In this document: piece after piece, positions 7,456 to 17,993 of the stretch
How the letters are laid out: every line of letters begins with the position of its first letter
Numbering within the stretch: position 1 is the stretch's first letter
Assembly: GCA_001953115.1 (NCBI GenBank)
Contig: LSSL01000545.1
Coordinates: forward strand, 1 to 17,993
Source: Smittium mucronatum
Taxonomy: Eukaryota > Kickxellomycota > Harpellomycetes > Harpellales > Legeriomycetaceae
Reading direction: 5' to 3'
Length of the DNA: 17,993 bases
Made by a program: the position numbers and the translations under genes
Notes under the pieces: model-generated
Database searches by the model: none
The model's input: only the letters and a program-made list of their open reading frames with translations
Told to the model about the DNA's origin: nothing

Positions 7456-10438
7456 ATGCCAAATCTATTACGATTAGAAAATTATTTTCATAATATATAT
7501 TTTTTTTTATTCACATCAAAAAATAACAATTATTTTGGTACTTATTTTATCAAAAAAATATCAATATTTCAAATAAAAAAGCTAGAATTGTATTTTTATA
7601 TATTTTTTTAAGATTAATAGCTTAAAAAAAGAGGGATGGTTTAATGGCGAAAATAATTGGATTCAAAGTTAATTCCATTTAATTTTTTATTCATTTATTA
7701 ATTTAAAGTTGAACTTTTATTTCACATTTTATCGATTACAAGTTTTATTATGATTTTTTTATAGAAATAAAAAGATTATTTTTATTTTTATTATACTGAA
7801 ATAAATAAAGTTTGGTATAAATTTTTTTATAAAAATTTTTATTTATTAATAGGAAGAGAATATTCTATGCAAAAAAATTTAACTAAGATTCTATTTTCGC
7901 CATATTTTTAAAAATTTAGCTTAATAAAAAGATGAATTAAAAGAAATATTTTATTTCTGAAATAATCACAAGAATTTATTATTAAAAAACTCAAAAGATG
8001 TATTTTTAAGAGATGTAATTGTCAAAATTATATTTAGGTATTCTATCAATTAATTGATAAAAATCCTTAATTTTTAAAACTTTTCATGTAATAAATAAAA
8101 TTTAATATTTTTCCTTAATCCTCTGATTCATGTTTTTCTGACTTTATTTAATAAAATATTTTCTAGTTGATAATTTCAATAAAACGGATAATTTGTAATA
8201 TGACGTAAAATAAAATTGAAAATCAAACACTGTTACGAAATAATATTATATTTCAGATAATATATTCAAATATTATTATATAATTTGAAGAATCAGTTGG
8301 ATTGAATAATAAAAAATATATGAATGGATTTTTTTTAAATCTAATTAAAATTATGATAAAATTTGAATCTATATCAGAGAAGATTTAATACAACAGGCTA
8401 AATAAATTTAAAGTAAAATTAATTATATATCGAATTTTAATTTTTAATATTAAAATCATTAATTTTATACACTTACAAAAAAGTATTCAGTATATCAATA
8501 TTTTAATTTTTTTTTTTTTTATTGAAATCTCTTTGATTAAATTTAGAGGATTGATTTAATTATAACAAAAAAAATGACTTTGAAGATATTTTAAATAAAT
8601 TTTGGTTGAAATTATTTAAAATCTCCAATTAATTTATTTCAGATACAGCTAAAATGTAAAAAAATAAATAAAAGTTAATTTAGAATATAGTCTCTATTCA
8701 ATAAATGATGAACTTAAAAGATATTCCTACACCTAAAGAAAATTATGTCGAATTTAAAAGATTCAAAAAAATGCTTTATTTATTGATTTAAACATGTTCG
8801 TTAAATTTATTTGTGTTGACTTTACTAAATATAACATAATTTATTGACTTAATGTATAATATTTATAATAGTTTATTTTTTGGTCCTAAAAAGTTCAGTT
8901 TTTAATTTTATCCTTGATAAAAATTTATAAAATTCGTTTATAAAATACGAAAATGACTTATAATGTGAGTAAAAAATTTTCTTCACTAAATTTAATGGTT
9001 TTATATAAAAACGGAATCATTTATTAACAAAATTCTAAAAAAAAAAAAAATCAACCTGTTATTTTTGTTTCTTTAAGGTTTGTAATTTCAGATGTTAGAC
9101 TAAATTTCTTTAAATGTAAATTTTAATTTACTCCATTTAACTCATTAAAAATACTTTAATACTTTAGTTTGTATTTTTCTTAAAAAATAATTTTTATAAG
9201 TATATCAAATGTAAAAAAAATTTCTTAAAATACAATTAAATTTATAAGATGAACCGGTGCTAATTAATAATATTTTAAACAAAAATTTACAAAAATTAAT
9301 CAAAAGTGTAAATTTTGATTATTCTAAACTTTTGCAATTATTTCAATGATTAATTCATATTTACAAATATAGTTATATGTGCGGATGGCTATTTTCATTT
9401 TTAGGATCTTTTTTTACTATTTAAACTATTTTTTGTAATAAAATTTAACCAAAATCAATATATTAAATTTTGAAAAAAAATATTAGCTCCAATAAACTTT
9501 CCGAATTGATCCTAATATAAAAGCTAATAGCCAATATTTTTTTATTGGATTATTTAAAATTTAGGAAAGTAGTGAAAATTTAGTAGAAAATTTACCGATC
9601 TCAAAGATTATCACGTATTTTATATGGATACTTGTATAGTGTGAATGTAAATTTTTTTTGTTGGATTTGATCAAAATGTGTTTAAGACTCAATTTTACGT
9701 AAAATATTGAGGCTAATATTGGTAAATCATTTAAAATTAAAACTTAAATTTTTACATAATATTAAAATGAAAAAAATCTAGAAATAAAACTTCATTTTCT
9801 ATATCATGAAAAAATACTAAGAAAAATTTGGTTACTATTTTTAACATTTACACACATAATTATCCCTATTTGTTAATAAATCTGAATATATTTTGATTAA
9901 TAGCTAATTAAAAACAAAATTCAATTTTTTTAATACCAATTAAAGATATTTTATTGAGGTATTTTATATTTATTAGTATTTGTTAAAAATCAAGTAATAT
10001 AATTATATTTTATAATCTATTTTCTTATCTTAATTTTAGGTCTCTCCTATTTCTTCATACTGATTTTTAATAATTACGAATGAGCCATAGAACATTTTCT
10101 TATTTCTTATTCTATATTTTATTCAGTAAATGAAAAAAATTTAATAATTTATTTAATATAGATATAATAATTTGTAAAAATTGTATTGGTATTAATATCC
10201 TATCTAAAAATATTATCTACTATATCCGTGGTTTCCCTATTAATAGAAATTTTTTATTAGATAAAAATCTAAATATCAATTACTTTATACATTAAAAATA
10301 CTGCATATCTTAATTTTATTTAAATCATCAAAAAAATCAAATTGGTATAAAAATCACGGCTAAATAGGAAATATATAGAAATAAATTATTAATTTCTCAT
10401 TACTTTTGCTTCAATTCATTTATTAAAAAACAAATAAA

Positions 10439-10456
10439 TTATAAACTAGTTTATAA
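10439..10456. repeat. Perfect 18-bp palindrome, copy 2
   Basis: TTATAAACTAGTTTATAA is a perfect 18-base palindrome centred on CTAG. It recurs with one mismatch at 7438-7455, about 3 kb away. Confidence 0.55.
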
Positions 10457-11870
10457 ATTATTGAAGTGAGAAAATTAAAAAACTCACCACGAAATTCGCA
10501 CTGTAGCTTTAAAAGCTCGATAAATTTTTTCAATCCTTAAAATTTCAGATTAAACATATAAAAGCTAATAAAATTATGTTTTATTAAGGCCCAATTTATT
10601 TATCGTGACAACCACTATACTAATTTTACGTCACTGTACAAAAAACTATAATCAAGTTTTTATTTTTAATTATCATTTTTATCCTTAACACATTGATTGT
10701 TCAACCGAAAATTATTAAAATAACTATAAGCTGAACAATATTATTATAAATCTGTATTTTTAACATAAAAATAAATTCTTTGACTTTAAAGGGGTGAGGG
10801 TTTCAACTGCTGACTCTTCTCTTTATTTATTAATATTTCTATTTTAAGGAATCTTTCGATTAATTTTTCTATAAAAAGATGTAATAAAATAATAAAATCA
10901 TGAAGTAGCCAAATAAAAATAGAAAATCTTTTTCCCATAGTGTAAAGTTAGTTTTCGATCAATTTTTTGGATATAAAGCTGCATAAAAGTCATAAATTAA
11001 AATAAGATAATTTTAAATATTATTAAATCGTATTAAATAAACTCCGAATATTAAGATATGATACCTGGTCTAAATTTTTCTTAAAAATGGCTTTAAAATT
11101 TTATGACTACTTCTTTTAAAAATATTTATAAAAATGGTCAAGACTTTGATTATTTTAAAAAAATTGAAGATAATAGATTATCGCGAAGAAAATTTTAGAT
11201 ACTTTTTTATGTGACCAATTTTACATATAAAAAATGAAAACTGAGTGAAGAAAAAAGAAGCGTAATTTTCAAAAGCACTCAATAATAAATAAAAAATATT
11301 AATAGGCGGCTTCTTATTTATGTGATTTTTACTTTTTTATACTTTAAAAATGCTTAAAATATTTTTTATGTTCAAAAAAAAATACTTTTAAAAGCTATTA
11401 AAAGTAAAAATATTCGATATTTCATGATAAATTATTATTTCAGAAGCCTAAAACGGTATGTATATATTTTGAACACCTCTAATTCTGTAGCTAAAATATG
11501 GAAAAAAATGGATAATGATTGTTTTTGATATAAATATAAGTGTATTTTAAGTAAAAAGTATTATATGTATCATATATTATCAAATATAAAACTTTAGAAA
11601 ATAAAATATAGATAAATATGGATTATCTTTATTTTATTAGGTTAATTATCAAGAAAATTTTCCTTAGTATGTTTCACTATTCTATTTTTTAAAATCATTA
11701 AAAATAAGCGCTTTTATACAGCTTTGTAATTAAAATAAAAAATATCATTAGTTTTTTCATATATTATATAATAGAAAATTAAATTTAATATGCAAATTAG
11801 GATTGAAATTCTATTGAGATTAATAAATAAATAGTCATTTTAACATAATAATTTCCTAAAAAATAATTGA

Positions 11871-11895
11871 TAATAATAATAATAATAATAATAAT
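11871..11895. repeat. (TAA)n microsatellite
   Basis: Eight uninterrupted TAA units plus one base (25 bases). Confidence 0.9.
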
Positions 11896-12503
11896 CGATT
11901 CAATCAATGCAAAGAATCAAAAATTCATTAAAAATGAAGTACTTATTTCGAAATTAAAAAAAGTGATGGAATAGATATTTTAAAGAATAATGTTTAATTA
12001 AGGTATTTTATAATTTTTGTAATTTTTTAAATAATAAACATATCTCTTAGTCAATGTGAGTTTTTATTGATTTCTTTATTTTTGAGATCATAAAACCAAT
12101 CAAATTAGGTTTTCAGTTTATAAGAATTACTAATTTATTTTTAGAATGTAAAATATTATTACCAACTGATGAATTAAATGTAAATAAGAACAATTGCGTA
12201 TCGCTTTTAAGGGAATATTTGGACCATTTGAAAATTTAGCTGGGTCTTTTTAAAACTTGATAAAACTCTTTAAAAATTAAAATTAGTCAAGAATCATTTT
12301 ATTTTGAAGCTATTGAAAATTTAATTTAGAATTTTTTATTTTTAAACTGAAAATTTTTAGTATTTTGGAATTGAAATATTTTAAGCTGGAAATTATCTAT
12401 TTAAAAGCCACAAAAAAAATTTAAAAAAATAAAATGATATATTTTTTTACACCTTGAGGCTTAGATAATTATAAAAAGTACCAAAAAAAGATTTCATTAA
12501 ACT

Positions 12504-12549
12504 GAGGTATGAAAGTCGATAGCTCAGTTCGATAATGATACCTCTATCG
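12504..12549. repeat. Interleaved inverted repeats with pseudoknot-like order
   Basis: GAGGTAT (12504-12510) pairs with ATACCTC (12538-12544), and CGATAG (12517-12522) pairs with CTATCG (12544-12549). The order A-B-A'-B' is that of an H-type pseudoknot, the two right arms sharing one base. A TAGCTCAGTTCG string at 12520-12531 resembles a tRNA A box, but no complete cloverleaf fits. Confidence 0.4.
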
Positions 12550-14146
12550 TTTAAGATTTTAATTCTACACCAAAAAATATTGATAATTATTGAAAATGGT
12601 TGTTGTAAATTTTAAGGCTTATTTAAATAATAAAATCAAAATATCTAAAATCAAAACATATGCTAACAGCTAAAAAATATTTCATCTTGTTTGAGAAAAA
12701 TTTCGTTTGATATATTTTTGGACAAAAAAATTTATCCAAGTTAAAATTTAAATTTTTTATTTATTGCATCTCTGACTCACCAAGCTTTCTGATTTTATTT
12801 TTTTTACTTTTGGAATTTTTGATATTTTTTACTAAATTTCAATATTTTTGAATTAATATCTCCTAACCACCCTGGATATTTCTTATTTTTATTTATCCAT
12901 AATTATTAATATGATATGAAGAGAGTATTTCAATACATTTTTTGCATATAATTTTCTATAAAAACGTTAATAATCGCTGCTTTGACAGTTCTTTCAAAAA
13001 AATTTTAGTGTTAAAATACTTTTTTGATCTATATTCAATATGGATACATCTTCATCCTGCTGTATTATAAATAGATCCAAATAACTCGTTGCCATAACGT
13101 AAGGGACTATTTTTAATAAACATTAATGTTAATGTAACATCTGGGGCTCAAAAAAAGAACCCTCTTATGTCTCATAATTATAATGAGATGATAAAATTAT
13201 TCTTATGAGATTTAAAATGTTATCAAATGCATCTACAAAGATTCAATTTACCCATATTAACGGGTTTTATAGTTATATGATCTTTTTTGATAATAACTTT
13301 GATCAAATTCAATCCTGAATTCACCATATTTGTTTCTTTTTTTTTTATATTATAATTTTGAGCTTTTTCGATGTATTTTCAATCGATTATACTGATAATA
13401 TCGCCCACATGCCCGTAAAAAGCCGCTGTTTTGTTCTTGAAATATCTATTTAAATTTTATATTAGACAATAATATCTATGATGAAAGATAATTATCAGAT
13501 ATTTTTTCTCTCCTTATTCATCCAGCGTCTTTTCTGCACTATCTCAAGCATAATTAAAATTATTTTTATTTTTTGTGATTATCCATACATTCTAAAACCA
13601 TTTTTTTATAGACCAAATTTCGATCCTAAAACCTCCTAGGCTTTTTTTATTGACATTCAATTTTCGAAAATCACCTAAGAACTCCTTTTTTAGAGATCAA
13701 TTTTTACCTTTTAATATCTTTTATTGTTTTTGACGACGTTATCTTACAATAAAATTCCTTAATAGAAAAAAAAGAGAGAGATTTTTTATTACTGTAATTA
13801 TGGTTTTGGAATCCTTTTTTTTTTTTTGTTATCTCAACCGTTTATTGCTTAATGTTTAATATTTTCAACACGCAATATATATATACATTATATTTAGAAA
13901 ATTTTTTGCATAACTTATAGATGGCTTAATTTTTAATTGAAAATCGTTAAATTTAAAAAAGAAAAAAGAATATATATTTTTTTTTCAAAAAATTAAAACA
14001 CAATTTGTAAAAGGTATAATTTTGAATTATAAAAAGCTCAAAATTTATTTTTAAAAGGTTCTATTTCCAAATACAAAAGGCTCAAATATATTTATAATAA
14101 AATCAGTATAAAAATTTTAATGATTCGATATAATTTGTAAAAAAGC

Positions 14147-14173
14147 TAATTGGGTTTGAAAAAGACCCAATTA
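14147..14173. repeat. Stem-loop, 9-bp perfect stem
   Basis: TAATTGGGT (14147-14155) and ACCCAATTA (14165-14173) form a perfect 9-base inverted repeat around a 9-base loop. It lies about 250 bases beyond the stop codon of the phosphoesterase gene. No function is evident. Confidence 0.5.
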
Positions 14174-14425
14174 TGTTTTTAAAGGGTTGAAATATGCTTA
14201 TAAATTCTAAATCTAATAAAATTGATGAAAAAAATCGAAATATTTGTTAAATATTTTTCTGGTTTCTTTAAAAAATTTATTAGAAATATGGGAAAAAACT
14301 ACTAATATAAAATAAATAGAAAAAAATGTATAAAGGCAAATAAATATTTCATCTTTTTCTATATGTGCCCTGGTCTATTAATGTAATCTTTAGGTGTTTT
14401 TAGTGTAGTATAAAATTTTTTATAT

Positions 14426-16428
14426 TTATTTATATTTCTGAGGCTGATTGTTGGTTGTATAAGTACTCGTGGGTCTAAATAGGATTCTAATAGATTTAAG
14501 AAATTTGAGCGAATAAATCATAAAGAATGATAAAGCAGTTATAATGTTCAAGGATAGTATTATTCTAGCAAAAACGTGGTGAACAAACACGGTTTCCTGG
14601 TAGTGGTACCCGAAATTGTTAGAATCGAGGGTTATTTCAAAACTTTTTCCTGGGAATAGATTATTGATTATAAATGTGGAAGCCTTATAACTGATGATCC
14701 CAGGTAAAATACTTTTAGAGGATTTGAATGATGGATTTCCAAGATTAAAGCTAAAAACCCCTGATGCACCATTATAATCCCCCATTACAGACCTTACAGT
14801 AATCTCCTGGGTGAACAGAACTTCATCATAAACCTCTTGGCTTAAAGAATCATCTAATGGATATGTATTATATTCAAACATATTTTCGAATAAAGATTCC
14901 CAATCCGGTGCCAATTCGTCTAAACTGGATAGAGATGAGGAGCAGAACATGTTGATATAATCGTAGCTAGATGCATATTCATGCGAAGATGAGTGATCGA
15001 AATTAGAACTACTATTGGAAAAGGCATTTATGAGATTTTCGGGTATGGCAATATTCGGATTAAATTTGGGATTAAAGCTGGGTATTCTAATTTTATGAGA
15101 AATTTTACAGCCGCAATGGTCGTGTCCATTGAATACGAAAACAGGATTTAGACACAATGAAAGATAATAAGAAGTTCTTTTGGATAAAAAGTTTTGCGAA
15201 TTTACGAAGCCGCTATATGATTAAAGAAAAAAAAAATCTTTAAATAATAGTATAATGCAAATCAAATAAAATCATTAAATCGAATTTTTTTTCTGGATTA
15301 ATGGGAACTGACTTGATTTTCCTTTAAGAGTAAACATTCTTTAAAGGGCTGTATAAGATGTTGTAAAGTATTTAAATAAGGTAATTACTCATTAAAATTC
15401 GTCATTGGACCATCGACACAAAGCCCTTCTGGTTTATATAGAGGTATATGCGTAATAAGAACAATTGGGGATTGGTTTTCACTAGACGATAAGGACTTTT
15501 TTTGGACAATTCCTTGTAAAAATCCCCAAGTTTCTTCTCTAATTTCCTAGATATGAGATCATGTCATGTTAAAATTCCTATACATCTTTTATATTTAAAA
15601 AAATATAATATATATATATATATATATATACCGAATCTCTGGAGCTATCCAAATTCATGGAATTTAAAAAAACCATGTGATGATTTAGCGAATTTTCTTC
15701 ATTTAGCGCAATGGTTCCTTCAGGCTTTATATAGAAATCATAGTTCATTTTCCCGAAATCTTTCTCCCATCTTTCAATATGGTTTTTGTTAGTATTAGCA
15801 CCATATCCTATATCGTGGTTTCCACTAATGTTGTAAAAGTTCGTATTCCAATTTTTAGTATTATCAGATTGGGAATTAGAAATCAATTTAAATCTTTTGA
15901 CTCTTAGATCAAACTCTGTGTTGTCTATCCATTCACTTGAGAATATATCCCCAAGAGTGATGAGATATCGAGGTGAGATTGTATTAATAAGATTTTTGTA
16001 AACGAAACCAATATAATTATCATTGAAGAGCAAATCGTACGGGCCTGTGAGATAAAAATATGTTTTAATAAATGAGAAATTACATCACTCAAAAAAAGAC
16101 ATTAAGGAAAGAAAATATTTATTTATCGAGTGTCTGTAATGTACCTAACAATGGATTCTTTCTTATTTTATCACTTCCCTCTATTTGAGGATCCGCTATT
16201 AATCCAAATTGTACAGAACCTAAAAACATTAAAATAAAAAAAATATAAGATCGAAAAAAGTCCAGAAATAAAAAAAATTGAAATTAAAGTTCATAAAAAA
16301 AAGGTTAATAAATTGAAACCTTTATCTCGAGAGAACGAAATCCCCATGTAATTGATTAAATATAGGTCTATCGCACAAAGGATAACGAGATAAACTATTA
16401 AGAGACATTTGAATCTTTTAAAAAACAT
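14426..16428 (-). CDS. Cdc1/Ted1/PGAP5-family GPI-anchor metallophosphoesterase, 5 exons
   Basis: Exons on the minus strand are 16428-16320, 16219-16145, 16044-15632, 15546-15389 and 15212-14426. Their sum is 1542 bases, 513 residues plus TAA, with all phases agreeing and no internal stop. By family it is a divalent-metal ER phosphodiesterase that removes ethanolamine phosphate from GPI glycans so that GPI proteins can leave the ER. Ligand motifs are all present in order: LIADPQIEG (D46), LGDIFSSEW (G93-D94), SGNHDIGYG (N137-H138-D139), LITHIPLY (H232) and NGHDHCGC (H282, H284), then EITVRSVMG (about 388-396). Hydrophobic segments at about 8-27 and 466-490 would anchor both ends in the membrane with the catalytic domain lumenal. 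The length is near that of yeast Cdc1 and Ted1. Residues about 317-350 form a Ser-rich acidic insert. The C-terminus QKYK has Lys at -3 but no full KKxx or KxKxx signal. Start chosen: ATG 16428, the first in this frame after an upstream stop. Which paralogue it matches is undecided. Confidence 0.9.
15213..15388 (-). other. Intron 4
   Basis: 176 bases, donor GTAATT, acceptor TCATATAG after a long T run. Phase 2 within an Asp codon, joining PMTNFN to GFVNSQNFL ahead of the GHDH motif. Confidence 0.82.
15547..15631 (-). other. Intron 3
   Basis: 85 bases, donor GTATAT, acceptor ATATCTAG, phase 0. It separates LNSMNLDSSRDS from EIREETWGFL. Its first quarter is a TA microsatellite that begins inside the donor. 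Confidence 0.85.
15609..15630. repeat. (TA)11 microsatellite at the intron 3 donor
   Basis: Eleven uninterrupted TA units. On the gene strand they follow directly on the G of the GTATAT donor, so the donor's last bases belong to the repeat. Confidence 0.92.
16045..16144 (-). other. Intron 2
   Basis: 100 bases, donor GTACAT, acceptor CTCACAG, phase 1. Removal joins RKNPLL to GPYDLLFND between the first metal motif and the GD motif, as expected for the family. Confidence 0.8.
16220..16319 (-). other. Intron 1
   Basis: 100 bases, donor GTTTCA, acceptor TTTTTAG. It interrupts a Gly codon (phase 1) and joins SRDK to GSVQFG. The donor is weak, so this is the least certain exon end, but phase and the resulting domain entry fit well. 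Confidence 0.75.
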
Positions 16429-16439
16429 ATTGCATATTC

Positions 16440-16475
16440 CTAAAGAGCAATTATTTGGCTGAGAAATATTATCAT
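16440..16475 (-). promoter_or_regulatory. Candidate 11-codon upstream ORF
   Basis: An ATG at 16475-16473 opens an 11-codon frame that ends at a TAG at 16442-16440, 11 bases before the main ATG at 16428 and in a different frame. If transcription starts upstream of 16475, scanning ribosomes would meet it first. No transcript evidence is available from sequence alone. Confidence 0.3.
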
Positions 16476-17993
16476 TCAATTTTTTCGATGTATGACCCTA
16501 AATAGACAAAGAAATTTATAAAAAAAGAGTTATCATAGCTTTGTTTTTCCGTGAGTTGTTTATTTCTATCATACATACCTTCAAACGAGAGCATTAGGTT
16601 GACAAAATGAACAAATCGTAACGATATAAGCTCAAACTATATGTCCAACAAATCTTTGGCGCTTAAATTTGCTTTTAAAAAGTTATAATAGTAGCAAAAA
16701 AAAATTCTAAAAAAAATTCTAAGCAGAAATAATGAAGGCTGAAAACGAATTTGGAGGCTTTGACTATTGAAAGGTATAAAAATCGCCAAAAAGCGTTTTT
16801 TCCTGTTTCCGAGGAAGCTTTTTCGTGAATTAAACTAACAAGTAATAAATGTGTATATATTGTTAACAATGATAAAACTCTAAAAGTATGGATGTATAAC
16901 ATATAGTGAGAAGAGAGGCTTCGATGAGTAAAATTGTTATATTAACTTTGATGCGTTTGCACCCAGTAATGTGGCTTTGATACCCCATGAGTGCTTATTG
17001 GCCAATCCATTTTAGTATTTACCTTCCCATTCTAGAAAATAGTTAGTTATAAAGTCTTGCGAGACAAGATTCCTAGAGCCCTAGTCTATCTTGTTATACA
17101 CTCGTAATAATAAAGGTTGTTAGCCTAGAATGCATTTCAGATATTTGGTAATTGCATAGTAAAATTTCTTGGGACGAACTACTAATCAACAGCTATCAAC
17201 CATTTTTAATTTTACCACTACATATAGGTTATCAAAAAACCAAGAATTTTTTTTTTTTTGTATCACAGAATTCAAAAAACCAAGCTATTCAAATAACTAT
17301 ATTTGATTTTTTTTCGAGGCTAAAATTCATAAAAATTTAAGCTTCTGTTTATAAAAACGAACTTATAAATTAATGCCTTATATAAAACTATCATAGCCAA
17401 TGATAACTTATGGCTTAAATGGGTCCCATTATTGGATAAAACGTACAAATTGTAATAGCTTATTTAAATTTCACATTCAGCCCATATAAATGATTGAAAA
17501 AGGGCTAATAATTTACATTTAAGCTATCTTGGCCTAAAAAAATTAACAACTTTACACAAATTTGTGATTTCAGCGAAACTAAGCCTTTTGGGGAAGATAT
17601 CAATGTGGCCAATTGGTTCTGATATTATCACTGATTATTTTTTCATAATCTGTTAAATATTATTTATGCAGAAAATAATTGAATCAAATGTCAAAATTAA
17701 AGATATATTATTGGACCCAATATTAAAAAGCGGCGAGCAAATTGCACTTAAAGAGAATTAAAGCTTAGATCTAGTCAACTCTTTCAGGGCCGATGGTACA
17801 AAAAATGGTATTCACTTTTAGCTCAATGTTTTCATTAGACTAATATTACTTATATACCATTGGATAAATCTAAAATTTGGGCCAATTGGAATGGGTAATT
17901 TACACACATAAGAGTGAGGCATAAATTTGGACCTGGAAAGGGTTAATAACCCCTAAGAGTAGAATACCTTGCCGTGGTTTAGGGGCATAATAG
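16476..17993. other. Non-coding region upstream of the phosphoesterase gene
   Basis: No supportable gene. It should hold the promoter of the minus-strand gene, but no clear TATA box or factor site can be assigned. Visible structure is limited to small inverted repeats: ATTGTTAACAAT (16859-16870), ACAAGAT with ATCTTGT (17064-17070 and 17088-17094), and GGGTTA-A-TAACCC (17940-17952). The stretch from about 16900 to 17140 and the last 600 bases are less AT-rich than the 7-14 kb desert and may be old repeat DNA, but nothing in them was identified. Confidence 0.5.

Larger units (their letters stand above)
7187..14425. other. Extremely AT-rich gene-free region
   Basis: About 7.2 kb with no frame I can support on either strand. 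It is dominated by A and T runs (for example 14 T at 8507-8520, 14 A at 9037-9050, 13 T at 13815-13827). No transposon domain, tRNA or splice-linked exon set was recognised. Slightly less AT-rich pockets occur near 12500-12560, 13020-13170 and 13380-13680 but give no coding motif. Its right end must contain the 3' UTR and polyadenylation site of the phosphoesterase gene; no canonical AATAAA is seen just after the stop codon. Confidence 0.7.

Noticed and set aside
10358..10385. Solo LTR fragment of the same chromovirus
   Set aside because: GGCTAAATAGGAAATA resembles part of the LTR, but no other LTR block (TATATAA box, ATTATATCTTATT, AGCAACAATA) is found at the right distance. Chance similarity in AT-rich DNA is more likely.
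12513..12572. Full tRNA gene
   Set aside because: Although an A-box-like string is present, the D-to-T spacing is about 9 bases short, the acceptor arms do not pair, and the T stem has mismatches.
16675..16902. Minus-strand 75-codon hydrophobic frame
   Set aside because: There are no motifs, no homology I can recognise and no splice links. The hydrophobic residues follow from T-rich codons.
17152..17340. Plus-strand 62-codon frame
   Set aside because: It contains a T-run encoded Phe stretch, has no motif and starts without ATG (TAG precedes a TAA-rich context). It is consistent with chance.
17397..17900. Mariner-like element with terminal inverted repeats
   Set aside because: Phrases such as CCCATTATTGG and its partner near 17885 are loosely inverse, but the match is short and gapped, and no transposase frame lies between them.
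17940..17952. Telomere-like GGGTTA motif
   Set aside because: GGGTTA-A-TAACCC is a single inverted pair, not a tandem array, so it does not indicate a telomere.

Overview
The window looks like nuclear DNA of a eukaryote, most likely a fungus with a very AT-rich genome. Four things point that way: a split gene with GT/AG introns of about 85 to 176 bases, a fungal-type Ted1/Cdc1 phosphoesterase, a chromodomain Ty3/gypsy (chromovirus) retrotransposon, and a non-LTR retrotransposon tail. The species cannot be told from this sequence. No prokaryotic operons, Shine-Dalgarno sites or CRISPR arrays are seen.

Layout. 1-1184: transposon debris. A plus-strand remnant of the C-terminus of a LINE reverse transcriptase (102-657, with a CCHC zinc motif) meets a minus-strand reading frame (1184 down to about 670) that is open except for two TAG codons and is not recognised. 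1839-7181: one full-length but decayed Ty3/gypsy element on the minus strand. It has two LTRs of about 200 bases, an imperfect 5-base target duplication, and relics, in canonical order, of gag, protease, reverse transcriptase, RNase H, integrase and chromodomain. All are broken by stops, frameshifts and lost catalytic residues. 7187-14425: about 7.2 kb of extremely AT-rich DNA with no supportable gene, holding only homopolymer runs, a TAA microsatellite and small inverted repeats. 14426-16428, minus strand: the one gene that looks intact. It has five exons and codes for a 513-residue ER-type metallophosphoesterase of the Cdc1/Ted1/PGAP5 family. 16476-17993: non-coding sequence upstream of that gene, with small palindromes.

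Function. The phosphoesterase gene is the only likely functional coding unit. By family it removes ethanolamine phosphate from GPI-anchor glycans in the early secretory pathway. Everything else is mobile-element fossil or AT-rich spacer, so there is no multi-gene pathway here. I found no convincing new biological system. The most useful observations are the complete anatomy of the fossil chromovirus, the reconstructed splice structure of the phosphoesterase gene (including a TA microsatellite lying against a splice donor, and an upstream ORF), and a pseudoknot-like nested inverted repeat at 12504-12549.
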